From positions 1 through 11,626 of the forward strand of contig JAFAWL010000164.1 in the NCBI GenBank assembly GCA_019241805.1: a DNA stretch of 11,626 nucleotides, in the 5' to 3' direction. The notes beneath the pieces were generated by a model. That model was not told the DNA's origin. It saw only the letters and a program-made list of their open reading frames with translations, and searched no databases. Made by a program: the position numbers and the translations under genes. Origin of the DNA: Actinomycetota bacterium. GTDB taxonomy: Bacteria > Actinomycetota > Actinomycetes > Mycobacteriales > Jatrophihabitantaceae. Every line of letters starts with the position of its first letter. Position 1 is the first letter of the stretch. Positions 5,354 to 11,626 of the stretch are shown piece after piece.

Positions 5354-6814
5354 TCAAGCGCAGAAGATCGCTCGCAGCTCGGACGCGTGTTCCGGTTCGG
5401 CGACCACCAAGATCTGATCACCCGCGATCAGCCGGGTCGAGGCGTCCACACCGCGCACGTGACCGTCGCGTACCACTAACGCGAGTCGGGCTCCGTCGGG
5501 CAGGTCGTCGAGGTCGTCGAGCCGTCGACCCTCGGCAACCGAGCCGGGTTCGACCAGGAACCGATGAGTGTTGTCGGGTTCGTCTCGCAGTCGCAGCCCG
5601 ACCGCCCATGGCTCAGGTTCGACCAGGCGGACCGGCAGGTGCAGCCAGGTCGCGACCGCGGGCGTGAAACTTCCCTGCACGAGCACCGACGCGACCACGA
5701 CGATGATTACGATTCCGTAGAGCTGTGAGGCATCGGGGACGTGAGCCGCGACGATCGAGGCGCCGAGCAGGATCGGTACCGCACCCTTGAGGCCGGCGAA
5801 CAGAACGAAGTTTCGCTCGGCACTTGTCAGCTGGGCGGAGATCAGAGATAGTCCGACCGCGATCGGTCGCACGAGGATCGCCACTACGACCGCGAGCGCG
5901 AGGCCCGGCAGCCAGACGTCGAGGTGCCCGAGCACGTCCAGGTCCACGGTGAGCCCGAGCACGACGAAGGCCACGATCTCGCCCAGGCTGGCGAGCGCGG
6001 CATGGAACTGGCGGACCTCCCGCTCGTACGGCGCCGGCGTGTCGCCGAGCAGGATGCCGGCCAGGAAAACGGCCAGGAATCCAGATCCGTGGGCGAAGGT
6101 GCCCAGGCCGAACAGGATCAGCGCGCACGCGAGCGTTCGCAGTGGGTGAAGCCCGGCGTTCGGCAGCGGCACCGCGCGGACGAACCAACGCAGGCCGAGG
6201 CCGCCGATGACCCCCAAGGCGCCCCCGATCGCCATCTGCAGGACGAACTGGCCGATGACGTGAGCGAAGGGCCCGGCACCCAGGCTTTCCGCGCTGATCA
6301 AACTCGACATCAGGGCGATGCCGACCGGGTCGTTCGCGCCGGACTCGCCTTCGAGGATGGTCGCGCTGCGTCCGGCGATCTCGCGGCGACCGAGGACCGA
6401 GAAGACCACTGCCGGATCGGTGGGGGCGACGGCTGCCGCGACCAGCAAGGACGGGTACCACGACAGCCCCACCGCGAGGTGCAGAAAAAGCGCCGCACCG
6501 GCGGTGGTGAGAAAGGTGCCCGCCACACCGACGACCGCGATCGGGACGAGCGCGGACCGGAACCGGACCCATCCCATGTGCAACCCGCCGTCGAACAGGA
6601 TGAGCGCCAGCGCGATGCTCACCAGCCGTTCAACCACGTTGTCGGGCGGCGCATGAAGGTCCGGGATGATCGCGACCACGACCGCGGCGACAACGAGCAA
6701 AAGCAGCGGCGCGGGCACGCGAATGCGCTCGGTCAGGCGATTGGAGAGCAGGGCCAGGAGTCCGACCCCGGAGACCGCCGCGACCGCCGCACCGAAGGCG
6801 TATGTCTCCGACAC
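5354..6814 (-). CDS. NhaP2/CvrA-type K+(Na+)/H+ antiporter with RCK_C domain
   Basis: Inner-membrane cation/proton antiporter of the CPA1 type, 486 residues, probably exporting K+ or Na+ in exchange for H+ for pH and osmotic control. Residues 1 to about 395 hold 12-13 hydrophobic segments. The transport core shows APTDP (130-134) in the first unwound helix and EGESGANDP (155-163) in the next, the ND pair expected of electroneutral antiporters. Residues about 405-486 form an RCK_C/TrkA_C domain (FLVEPGSVAEGRRLDDL and following, ending DQILVVAEPEH). That domain type binds ligands such as c-di-AMP or nucleotides in related transporters, so ligand gating is possible. The start is GTG, with GGAGGT four to five bases upstream; no ATG alternative is near. 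Divergent from the DUF1810 gene with about 92 bases between. Confidence 0.93.
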   Translation of the reverse strand: MSETYAFGAAVAAVSGVGLLALLSNRLTERIRVPAPLLLLVVAAVVVAIIPDLHAPPDNVVERLVSIALALILFDGGLHMGWVRFRSALVPIAVVGVAGTFLTTAGAALFLHLAVGLSWYPSLLVAAAVAPTDPAVVFSVLGRREIAGRSATILEGESGANDPVGIALMSSLISAESLGAGPFAHVIGQFVLQMAIGGALGVIGGLGLRWFVRAVPLPNAGLHPLRTLACALILFGLGTFAHGSGFLAVFLAGILLGDTPAPYEREVRQFHAALASLGEIVAFVVLGLTVDLDVLGHLDVWLPGLALAVVVAILVRPIAVGLSLISAQLTSAERNFVLFAGLKGAVPILLGASIVAAHVPDASQLYGIVIIVVVASVLVQGSFTPAVATWLHLPVRLVEPEPWAVGLRLRDEPDNTHRFLVEPGSVAEGRRLDDLDDLPDGARLALVVRDGHVRGVDASTRLIAGDQILVVAEPEHASELRAIFCA

Positions 6815-6906
6815 GTCACCTCCGGTAGAGGTCTGCCGATCAGCCGTCCCGGCGCTCCGGCCCGGACTCTAGCCGACGGAGGCGGCGTCAAGGGAAGGAT
6901 GCCGGT

Positions 6907-7341
6907 ATGGACGACGGCGAGGACCTCGAGCGGTTCATCGAAGCGCAAGACAGCGGCGATACCTTTCGGCGCGCGGTGGACGAACTGCCGCACGGCGCCA
7001 AACGCAGTCATTGGATGTGGTTCGTGTTCCCTCAGTTGGCCGGGCTCGGACGTAGCGCGATGGCGCAGCGGTACGCAGTCGGCTCTTTAGCCGAAGCGCG
7101 CGCCTATCTGGCCCATCCGGTGCTGGGCGAACGCCTGCGCCGCTGCGCCCAAATCGTCGCCGATGCCGAAGGACGCGACGCGTACGAGATCTTCGGCACT
7201 ATCGATGCGATGAAACTGCGCTCGTGCATGACGCTATTTCACCGGGCCGCGCCCACCGAGACGGTGTTCACGGACGTGCTCGACCGCTTTTTCGACGGCC
7301 GGACAGACGTCGAGACCGATCGGTTGCTCGGGCTTCATTGA
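6907..7341 (+). CDS. DUF1810 family protein
   Basis: Soluble 144-residue protein matching DUF1810, a widespread bacterial family of unknown biochemical role. The family signature is clear: DLERFIEAQD (6-15), GAKRSHWMWFVFPQLAGLG (30-48), SLAEARAYLAHPVLGERL (60-77), EIFGTIDAMKLRSCMTLF (94-111), and FFDGRTDVETDRLL near the end. Full family length is present with no gaps. The ATG at 6907 follows AGGGAAGG with a suitable spacing. Its TGA overlaps the TTG of the following LuxR-type gene (TTGA at 7338-7341), which suggests one transcript and coupled translation. The gene diverges from the cation antiporter. Confidence 0.93.
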   Translation: MDDGEDLERFIEAQDSGDTFRRAVDELPHGAKRSHWMWFVFPQLAGLGRSAMAQRYAVGSLAEARAYLAHPVLGERLRRCAQIVADAEGRDAYEIFGTIDAMKLRSCMTLFHRAAPTETVFTDVLDRFFDGRTDVETDRLLGLH

Positions 7342-7685
7342 CCATCCGATTCAGCTGCGCGGCACTGGGCATCGCCGGCGGCCTGTTCACCCGGATGCGC
7401 GGGGACGGGCGGCACGCGCTGGTGCGGGCGGGTGCGCTCTCGGCGACCGCCGCCGTGGCGACCGCGCCCGTGCCCTATGTCGTGGGCGATCTGACTCCCC
7501 GCGAGCGCGAGGTCCTCGCCCTCATCGGGGAAGGACTGTCCGACCGGGCGATCGCGCAACGCTTGTTCGTCAGCGAAGCGACCGTGAAGACGCACATCAA
7601 CAATCTGTTCACCAAGGCCGGGTTGCGCGACCGGGCCGAGGCGGTGCGGTACGCATTCACGCACCGCATCGTCACGACGGATTGA
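7338..7685 (+). CDS. LuxR-type HTH protein without receiver domain
   Basis: Predicted DNA-binding regulator of about 115 residues. Residues 51-110 are a complete LuxR/GerE HTH: DLTPREREVLALIGEGLSDR, AIAQRLFVSEATVKTHINNL (recognition helix), then FTKAGLRDRAEAV. This is very close to the output domain of NarL-family response regulators. The phosphoacceptor receiver domain that normally precedes it (about 120 residues) is absent; only about 50 residues, alanine-rich and not recognisable, come first. The start is uncertain. TTG at 7338 gives a 4-base overlap with the DUF1810 stop, and codons from 7338 on almost all end in G or C, which supports it. ATG at 7395 gives 96 residues; neither has a clear Shine-Dalgarno. 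It may be a naturally small GerE-like regulator or the surviving end of a response regulator. Confidence 0.8.
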   Translation: MTIRFSCAALGIAGGLFTRMRGDGRHALVRAGALSATAAVATAPVPYVVGDLTPREREVLALIGEGLSDRAIAQRLFVSEATVKTHINNLFTKAGLRDRAEAVRYAFTHRIVTTD

Positions 7686-7694
7686 TCGATTCTC

Positions 7695-7717
7695 GTGGGC
7701 GGCCCGGGCGCGCTCAC
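7695..7717 (+). terminator. Possible hairpin terminator after the LuxR-type gene
   Basis: Bases 7695-7701 pair with 7711-7717 (seven pairs, one G-U), then a one-base bulge and two more pairs around a 4-base loop. It begins 10 bases after the LuxR-type stop and overlaps the stop codon of the converging PLD gene. No T tract follows. Confidence 0.35.
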
Positions 7718-9384
7718 CGACCGGAGGGCACCCGCCGGAGCACCGATTCGGTCGGGGCGAAACCGGCCGGTTGGCCGACCGCCCGCCACAGCGACGTGGG
7801 CGCGCCGGCGCGCCGCCAGCCCGGATCCCAGATTCCCAGCGCCGTCGTGAGGTCCTCGAGTGCCGGCCGCAACTCGTCGGTGACCGAGGTGCGCAGGTGT
7901 TCGGCCCAGACGCGCACTCGAAGATCACGCACGAGCGAGGCGGACGTGGCCACGGCTGTGCTCACTTCGCTGTCGACACCGCTCATGGACCGGCTGAAGA
8001 GGTTGGCCGAGCCGATGCAGGCGAACTGGTCGTCGACGAGCACGAGCTTGCTGTGCACGGTGAGATGGTCGACGCGGTAGACGACGACGTTTCGTCGGTC
8101 GGCCGGCGACAGCTCGGCCAGCAGTCGACGGCGCAGATGCCGGTTCACGCGCCGGTTGATCGGGCGCCAGTGCAGCCCCGGATCCTCTGGGTCCCGCACA
8201 CCGGAACCGACCAGCACCACCTTGACGCCGCGACGGGCTGCGGCGACCATCTGCGGATAGAGCTCGAAGCGGCGCCGACCGCCCGGCCACTCCTGCAGGT
8301 ACTGATCCTCGACGTAGACGTACTGGCCGGCCGCCTCGATCGCGTCCCGCAAGGTCTCGTAGACCTCGTGAACGCCGGCCGGCGGCAGTGCGTCCCATTC
8401 CCGGCGACGAAACGGTAGGAACGAATCGACCTTGTGTTCATAGATCGAGCGCAGAATGCGCACGGCGGTGTCACCGGCGGGCACGGCCGGTTGCGCCGGC
8501 AGGACGATCGGCGTGATGCGTTCGACCGGCGGGTTCAATGCCACCAGCCGAGCCGGATCCCGGCGCGGGTAGAGCTTGGCCGGCAGGGTGGCGGCTTCCT
8601 GCCAGCGCTGCCCGAGCACGTCCGAGACGCGGGCCGCGGCCGGCCCGCGCAGGCGAACGGCCGCGTCGTGCCAACCCCAGCGTCGGTTGCTCAGTGACAT
8701 GCGGTTGTGCGGTTGCGCGTCGAGCCGGTGCCCGACCAGGTCGATGCCGCCGACGAAGGCTGTGGCGACGCCTGAGCGGACCACCACGACGACCTTGGCG
8801 TGGTTGGAGCCGACCAGCGCTCCGGAGTAGTCGAGCAGGACGCTCGCATGCAGAGGCGGCGGCGCCCCGGCCGTGAGGCCGGCCGGTCGAGCGGTGCGGA
8901 ACGCGCTCGCGCGCTGCACGTTGGTACGAAACCCACCCAGCGCCGGGCCCGGCAACCGCGATGCGATCACCCGCGCCGCCATCATGATGCGCACGGTGAC
9001 GCCGGCCGCGGCGAGCGTGGCCAACCGCTCGGCCAGGGAGTCATGCTGCGGATCGCCGGCAGGCCGCCCGGCCAGATCCACCGTCGGGTCGACGGCCAGA
9101 CCGCACATCTGCACGCTGTCGCCGGAACGCAGACCGCGCAATGCGGCGTCGAGCTCGCGTAAATACTCGGCGCCGTCGACCAAGGGATGCCACTCGCTGT
9201 CGCCGACGAAGGTCGGACAGTCCGATGTGTCGGCCGGAAAGTAACGAGCGACCGGGGTAGGGGCGACGCGTCGATGGTCCGGGGCGGACGGCAGCGCCAC
9301 GGTGAGTCGCGCCGCCGAGGTGGAACGCGACCCGCCGCAGCGCACGAGCGAAGTCGCAGCCCGGACGAGGTGGTCGCTGATCAC
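7714..9384 (-). CDS. Phospholipase D-like (HKD) family protein
   Basis: Predicted phosphodiesterase/phosphatidyltransferase of 556 residues with the two-HKD-motif architecture of bacterial PLD and cardiolipin-synthase-like enzymes; head-group or nucleic-acid substrate unknown. An N-terminal PLD half starts near residue 64 (SEWHPLVDGAEYLRELDAAL). HKD1 is SNHAKVVVVV (193-202) followed by FVGGIDL (210-216). HKD2 is VHSKLVLVDD (443-452) followed by IGSANLFSRSM. In HKD1, H195 and K197 are present but the usual Asp five residues after Lys is Val202. No signal peptide or clear membrane helix is seen; the first 50 residues are Arg- and Ser-rich. The GTG at 9384 was chosen because GGGAG lies 4 bases upstream; the reading frame stays open much further, but that part is antisense to pgmB. 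Later GTGs are also possible. Confidence 0.88.
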   Translation of the reverse strand: MISDHLVRAATSLVRCGGSRSTSAARLTVALPSAPDHRRVAPTPVARYFPADTSDCPTFVGDSEWHPLVDGAEYLRELDAALRGLRSGDSVQMCGLAVDPTVDLAGRPAGDPQHDSLAERLATLAAAGVTVRIMMAARVIASRLPGPALGGFRTNVQRASAFRTARPAGLTAGAPPPLHASVLLDYSGALVGSNHAKVVVVVRSGVATAFVGGIDLVGHRLDAQPHNRMSLSNRRWGWHDAAVRLRGPAAARVSDVLGQRWQEAATLPAKLYPRRDPARLVALNPPVERITPIVLPAQPAVPAGDTAVRILRSIYEHKVDSFLPFRRREWDALPPAGVHEVYETLRDAIEAAGQYVYVEDQYLQEWPGGRRRFELYPQMVAAARRGVKVVLVGSGVRDPEDPGLHWRPINRRVNRHLRRRLLAELSPADRRNVVVYRVDHLTVHSKLVLVDDQFACIGSANLFSRSMSGVDSEVSTAVATSASLVRDLRVRVWAEHLRTSVTDELRPALEDLTTALGIWDPGWRRAGAPTSLWRAVGQPAGFAPTESVLRRVPSGR

Positions 9385-9441
9385 GATGCTCCCGACTGTC
9401 AATGAGCACCGCGGCCTCGGCGGTTGCCCGGTGCGTAACGA

Positions 9442-9468
9442 TCGCCGTCGGACCGACTCCGACGGCGA
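9442..9468. promoter_or_regulatory. Perfect 11-bp inverted repeat in the divergent PLD/pgmB spacer
   Basis: TCGCCGTCGGA (9442-9452) and TCCGACGGCGA (9458-9468) are exact reverse complements around CCGAC. It lies 61 bases before the pgmB GTG and 58 bases before the PLD GTG, in the only non-coding stretch between these divergent genes. That position suits an operator for a dimeric regulator, or a leader hairpin. Confidence 0.5.
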
Positions 9469-9528
9469 CTTCCCCCGGAACCCACCGTACGTCGCCCAGA
9501 TTGGGTCCTGCGCGACTGGGGGAAGCTG

Positions 9529-10341
9529 GTGAACGTGCTGTGGCTGCCCGACCCGATCCGCGCGTGCCTGTTCGATCTGGACGGGGTGTTGACCGACACC
9601 GCCTCCGTGCATCGCGCGGCGTGGAAGGCCACCTTCGATCCGATACTGGCCCGGCACGGCGCCCGACCGTTCACCGAGCAGGACTACGACGACTATGTCG
9701 ACGGCAAGCCGCGCGAGGACGGTGTACGGGACTTCTTCCGGTCCCGCGACATTCCGCTGTCGGAGGGCAGTCCGGCCGACAGCAAAGCCGACAACGCGGC
9801 CGACAACAAGGCCGAAAACGCGGCCGAATCCTCGGCCGACGGCGCGGCCGACAACGCGGCCGACTCCTCGGTCGAAGGCGAGACCGTGACCGCGATCGCG
9901 GCCGCCAAGAACGCCCGGCTCGAGCAGCTGATCGAGCGCGACGGCGTGCACGTGTTTCCCGGGTCGCGCCGCTTCCTCGAACGAGCAAGCGCGGTCGGCC
10001 TGCGCCGGATCGTCGTGTCGTCCAGCGCCAACACCGAGCAGGTGCTGCGGGTCACCGGACTCGACGCGCTCGTCGAGGGCCGGATCGACGGCAACACCCT
10101 GCGCGAGCGACACCTGCCCGGTAAACCCGCGCCCGACTCCTTCCTCGCCGGCGCTGAACTGGCCGGCGTCGACCCGGCCGCGGCCGCGGTCTTCGAGGAT
10201 GCGACCGCCGGGGTGGCCGCCGGACGGGCCGGCCATTTCGGTTACGTCATCGGGGTGAACCGTCTTGACGAGGCCCACGCATCGGCCCTGACCGCCCACG
10301 GCGCCGATGTCGTCGTCGATGACCTGGGAGCGCTGTTGTGA
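9529..10341 (+). CDS. pgmB: Beta-phosphoglucomutase (HAD superfamily) with repeat insertion
   Basis: Converts beta-glucose 1-phosphate to glucose 6-phosphate in the cytoplasm, Mg-dependent. The HAD nucleophile motif is FDLDGVLTDT (Asp16 nucleophile, Asp18 general acid/base). The cap domain holds VHRAAWK (27-33) and the subfamily-typical DGKPREDGVRDFF. Later HAD motifs are VVSSSANT (162-169), GKPAPDSF with Lys199, and FEDATAGVAAG with Glu223 and Asp224. Residues 83-118 are an unusual Ala/Asp/Glu/Asn/Ser repeat, where family members as I recall them have a short EGSPDDPPG-type loop. At 270 residues it is correspondingly longer than usual (about 220-250). The GTG start at 9529 follows GGGGGAAG at good distance. 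The stop overlaps the GH65 GTG by four bases, and phosphorylase plus PgmB is a classic pair. Confidence 0.93.
   Translation: MNVLWLPDPIRACLFDLDGVLTDTASVHRAAWKATFDPILARHGARPFTEQDYDDYVDGKPREDGVRDFFRSRDIPLSEGSPADSKADNAADNKAENAAESSADGAADNAADSSVEGETVTAIAAAKNARLEQLIERDGVHVFPGSRRFLERASAVGLRRIVVSSSANTEQVLRVTGLDALVEGRIDGNTLRERHLPGKPAPDSFLAGAELAGVDPAAAAVFEDATAGVAAGRAGHFGYVIGVNRLDEAHASALTAHGADVVVDDLGALL
9775..9882 (+). repeat. Nine 12-bp tandem repeats inside pgmB
   Basis: Nine direct 12-base units, consensus near GCCGACAACGCG; two are identical (9787-9798 and 9847-9858) and the rest differ at one to six positions. Each unit encodes one A-[D/E]-x-x tetrapeptide (V-E-G-E in the last), so copy number changes keep the frame. 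The array encodes residues 83-118 of PgmB and is predicted to be a flexible acidic linker in the cap region. Confidence 0.9.
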
Positions 10342-11626
10342 TCAACCAAGCGTTGTTTCCCGCCGAACCCTGGCAGGTACGCGAGGACGGCCTCGATCTC
10401 GACCGCCTGGCCCAAGCCGAGTCGGTCTTCGCTTTATCCAACGGTCACATCGGGTTGCGGGGAAACCTCGACGAGGGCGATCCGGCCGGTCTGCCGGGCA
10501 CCTATCTGAACTCGTTCTACGAGTTGCGGCCGCTGCCGTACGCGGAGCCCGGCTACGGCTTTCCCGAGTCCGGCCAGACCGTGCTGAACGTCACGAACGG
10601 CAAGGTGATGCGACTGCTCGTCGACGACGAACCGCTCGACGTGCGCTACGGCGAACTACTCGAACACGAACGAGTACTCGACCTGCGAGCGGGGACACTG
10701 CGTCGGCACGCGATCTGGCGTTCACCCTCGGGCAAGCGCATCGCACTGGACACCGTTCGCATGGTCTCGTTGAGCCAGCGCTCGATCGTCGCCATCCGCT
10801 ATTCGGTCCGCTCCCTTGACGAGTCGACCCGTGTCGTCGTGCAGTCGGAAATGGTCGCGAACGAACCGGCGCCGCCCCGATCGGGTGATCCGCGGGTGTC
10901 CGCCGTCGTCGAGAACGCGTTGGAGCCGGTGGAGAACGACGCCCGTGAACTGCGGGCGGTCCTTATGCATCGCACCCGGCGCAGCAAGCTGATGTTGGCC
11001 GCCGCGATGGATCACGTCGTCGACTGCCCTTCCGACTGGGGCAAGGACACCATCGCCTTCGACAACTGGGCGCGGGTCAACATCTCGACCACGCTGGCCC
11101 CTGAGCAGACGCTGACCCTCACGAAGCTGGTCGCCTACGGCTGGTCCAGCCAACGTTCGCAGCCGGCGATCCGCGACCAGGTGACTGCGGCCCTGCTCAG
11201 CGCCGGTCGCAGCGGGTGGGAGCAACTGGCGGACGAGCAGCGCACGATCCTCGACCGGTTCTGGGCCGGCGCCGACGTCGAGATCGACGGGCCGGTCGAG
11301 ATTCAGCAGGCGGTGCGCTTCGGCCTGTTCCACGCCTTCCAAGCCGCGGCCCGGGCCGAACAGCGCGCGATCCCGGCCAAGGGACTGACCGGCACCGGCT
11401 ACGACGGGCACGCGTTCTGGGACACCGAGATGTTCGTCCTTCCGCTCCTGAGTGCCACCGCCCCGCCGGCGGCGGCCGACGCGCTGCGCTGGCGCGCGGA
11501 CTGCCTCCCGGCGGCCAAGGAACGTGCGCAGAGTCTGCACCTGGCGGGCGCGGCGTTCCCGTGGCGCACGATCACCGGCGCGGAGTGCTCGGCGTACTGG
11601 CCGGCCGGCACGGCCGCGTTCCACGT
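10338..11626 (+). CDS. GH65 family disaccharide phosphorylase (trehalose/kojibiose/maltose type), 3'-truncated
   Basis: Inverting phosphorylase that would cleave an alpha-glucosyl disaccharide with phosphate to beta-glucose 1-phosphate plus glucose or another sugar. The frame is open from the GTG at 10338 to the window end (429 codons); full-length members are about 750-800 residues, so about half is present. The N-terminal beta-sandwich domain begins with ESVFALSNGHIGLRGNLDEG (residues 28-47), the GH65 signature. The (alpha/alpha)6 barrel shows GYDGHAFWDTEMFVLPLL (354-371), then GAAFPWRTITGAECSAYWPA. The catalytic Glu and the phosphate-binding residues lie beyond the window. Trehalose, kojibiose and maltose phosphorylases share these motifs, so the substrate stays open. 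The GTGA overlap with pgmB indicates an operon in which PgmB consumes the product. Confidence 0.93.
   Translation, partial: MINQALFPAEPWQVREDGLDLDRLAQAESVFALSNGHIGLRGNLDEGDPAGLPGTYLNSFYELRPLPYAEPGYGFPESGQTVLNVTNGKVMRLLVDDEPLDVRYGELLEHERVLDLRAGTLRRHAIWRSPSGKRIALDTVRMVSLSQRSIVAIRYSVRSLDESTRVVVQSEMVANEPAPPRSGDPRVSAVVENALEPVENDARELRAVLMHRTRRSKLMLAAAMDHVVDCPSDWGKDTIAFDNWARVNISTTLAPEQTLTLTKLVAYGWSSQRSQPAIRDQVTAALLSAGRSGWEQLADEQRTILDRFWAGADVEIDGPVEIQQAVRFGLFHAFQAAARAEQRAIPAKGLTGTGYDGHAFWDTEMFVLPLLSATAPPAAADALRWRADCLPAAKERAQSLHLAGAAFPWRTITGAECSAYWPAGTAAFH

Noticed and set aside
6866..6891. TTGACG and TAGAGT on the minus strand as antiporter promoter
   Set aside because: The spacer is only 14 bases, too short for a standard housekeeping promoter, so I do not annotate it.
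5924..7090. Long plus-strand open frame of 388 codons across the antiporter
   Set aside because: Antisense shadow of the cation antiporter, extremely rich in Arg, Asp and Gln, with no recognisable family.
9399..9404. TTGACA on the minus strand as a -35 box for the PLD gene
   Set aside because: No TANNNT-like -10 lies 16-18 bases downstream, and that position would already be inside the chosen coding region.
9385..10299. Minus-strand open frame extending the PLD protein far upstream
   Set aside because: It is antisense to pgmB, whose HAD motifs are all intact. The VVGR/AVGR-like repeats in it are just the complement of the 12-bp array.
10722..11624. Minus-strand open frame of about 300 codons at the right edge
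   Set aside because: Antisense to the GH65 phosphorylase, which shows clear family motifs on the plus strand.

Overview
The window is GC-rich with strong G/C preference at third codon positions, frequent GTG/TTG starts and 4-base start/stop overlaps. The gene families (DHA2-type drug exporter, actinobacterial-type malate dehydrogenase, RsbW-like ATPase, GH65 phosphorylase with beta-phosphoglucomutase) fit a free-living actinomycete chromosome. I cannot name the genus. I see no rRNA, tRNA, CRISPR array or intact mobile element. No gene-free stretch exceeds about 200 bases.

Left part (1-3370): a 14-TM MFS exporter cut by the left window edge, then a two-gene unit (small helical protein plus nitroreductase-like flavoprotein, joined by a GTGA overlap). 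Facing it on the minus strand is what looks like a decayed TauE/SafE permease that lacks its N-terminus and apparently its middle. A small one-TM protein with a good Shine-Dalgarno follows and ends at a strong hairpin.

Middle part (3439-6814): malate dehydrogenase (mdh, minus strand) with a -10 box placed as for a leaderless mRNA. Upstream of it on the same strand is a 79-residue acidic/alanine-rich protein. Divergent from that is a stand-alone RsbW/SpoIIAB-like ATPase preceded by a SigF/SigB-like promoter, which suggests a stress sigma-factor circuit. It converges on a large NhaP2-type K+(Na+)/H+ antiporter with a C-terminal RCK_C domain.

Right part (6907-11626): a DUF1810 protein whose stop overlaps the start of a LuxR-type HTH protein with no receiver domain; a minus-strand phospholipase D-like protein with two HKD motifs, the first lacking its Asp; a divergent 144-base spacer holding a perfect 11-bp inverted repeat; and a two-gene carbohydrate operon, pgmB plus a GH65 disaccharide phosphorylase cut by the right edge. 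The phosphorylase would split an alpha-glucoside with phosphate to beta-glucose 1-phosphate, and PgmB would convert that to glucose 6-phosphate. This pgmB carries an in-frame nine-unit 12-bp tandem repeat.

No clearly new multi-gene system is evident. The best leads are the tetrapeptide-repeat insertion in PgmB, the collapsed TauE gene, the candidate autoregulated anti-sigma-type ATPase, and the orphan LuxR-type protein coupled to DUF1810.
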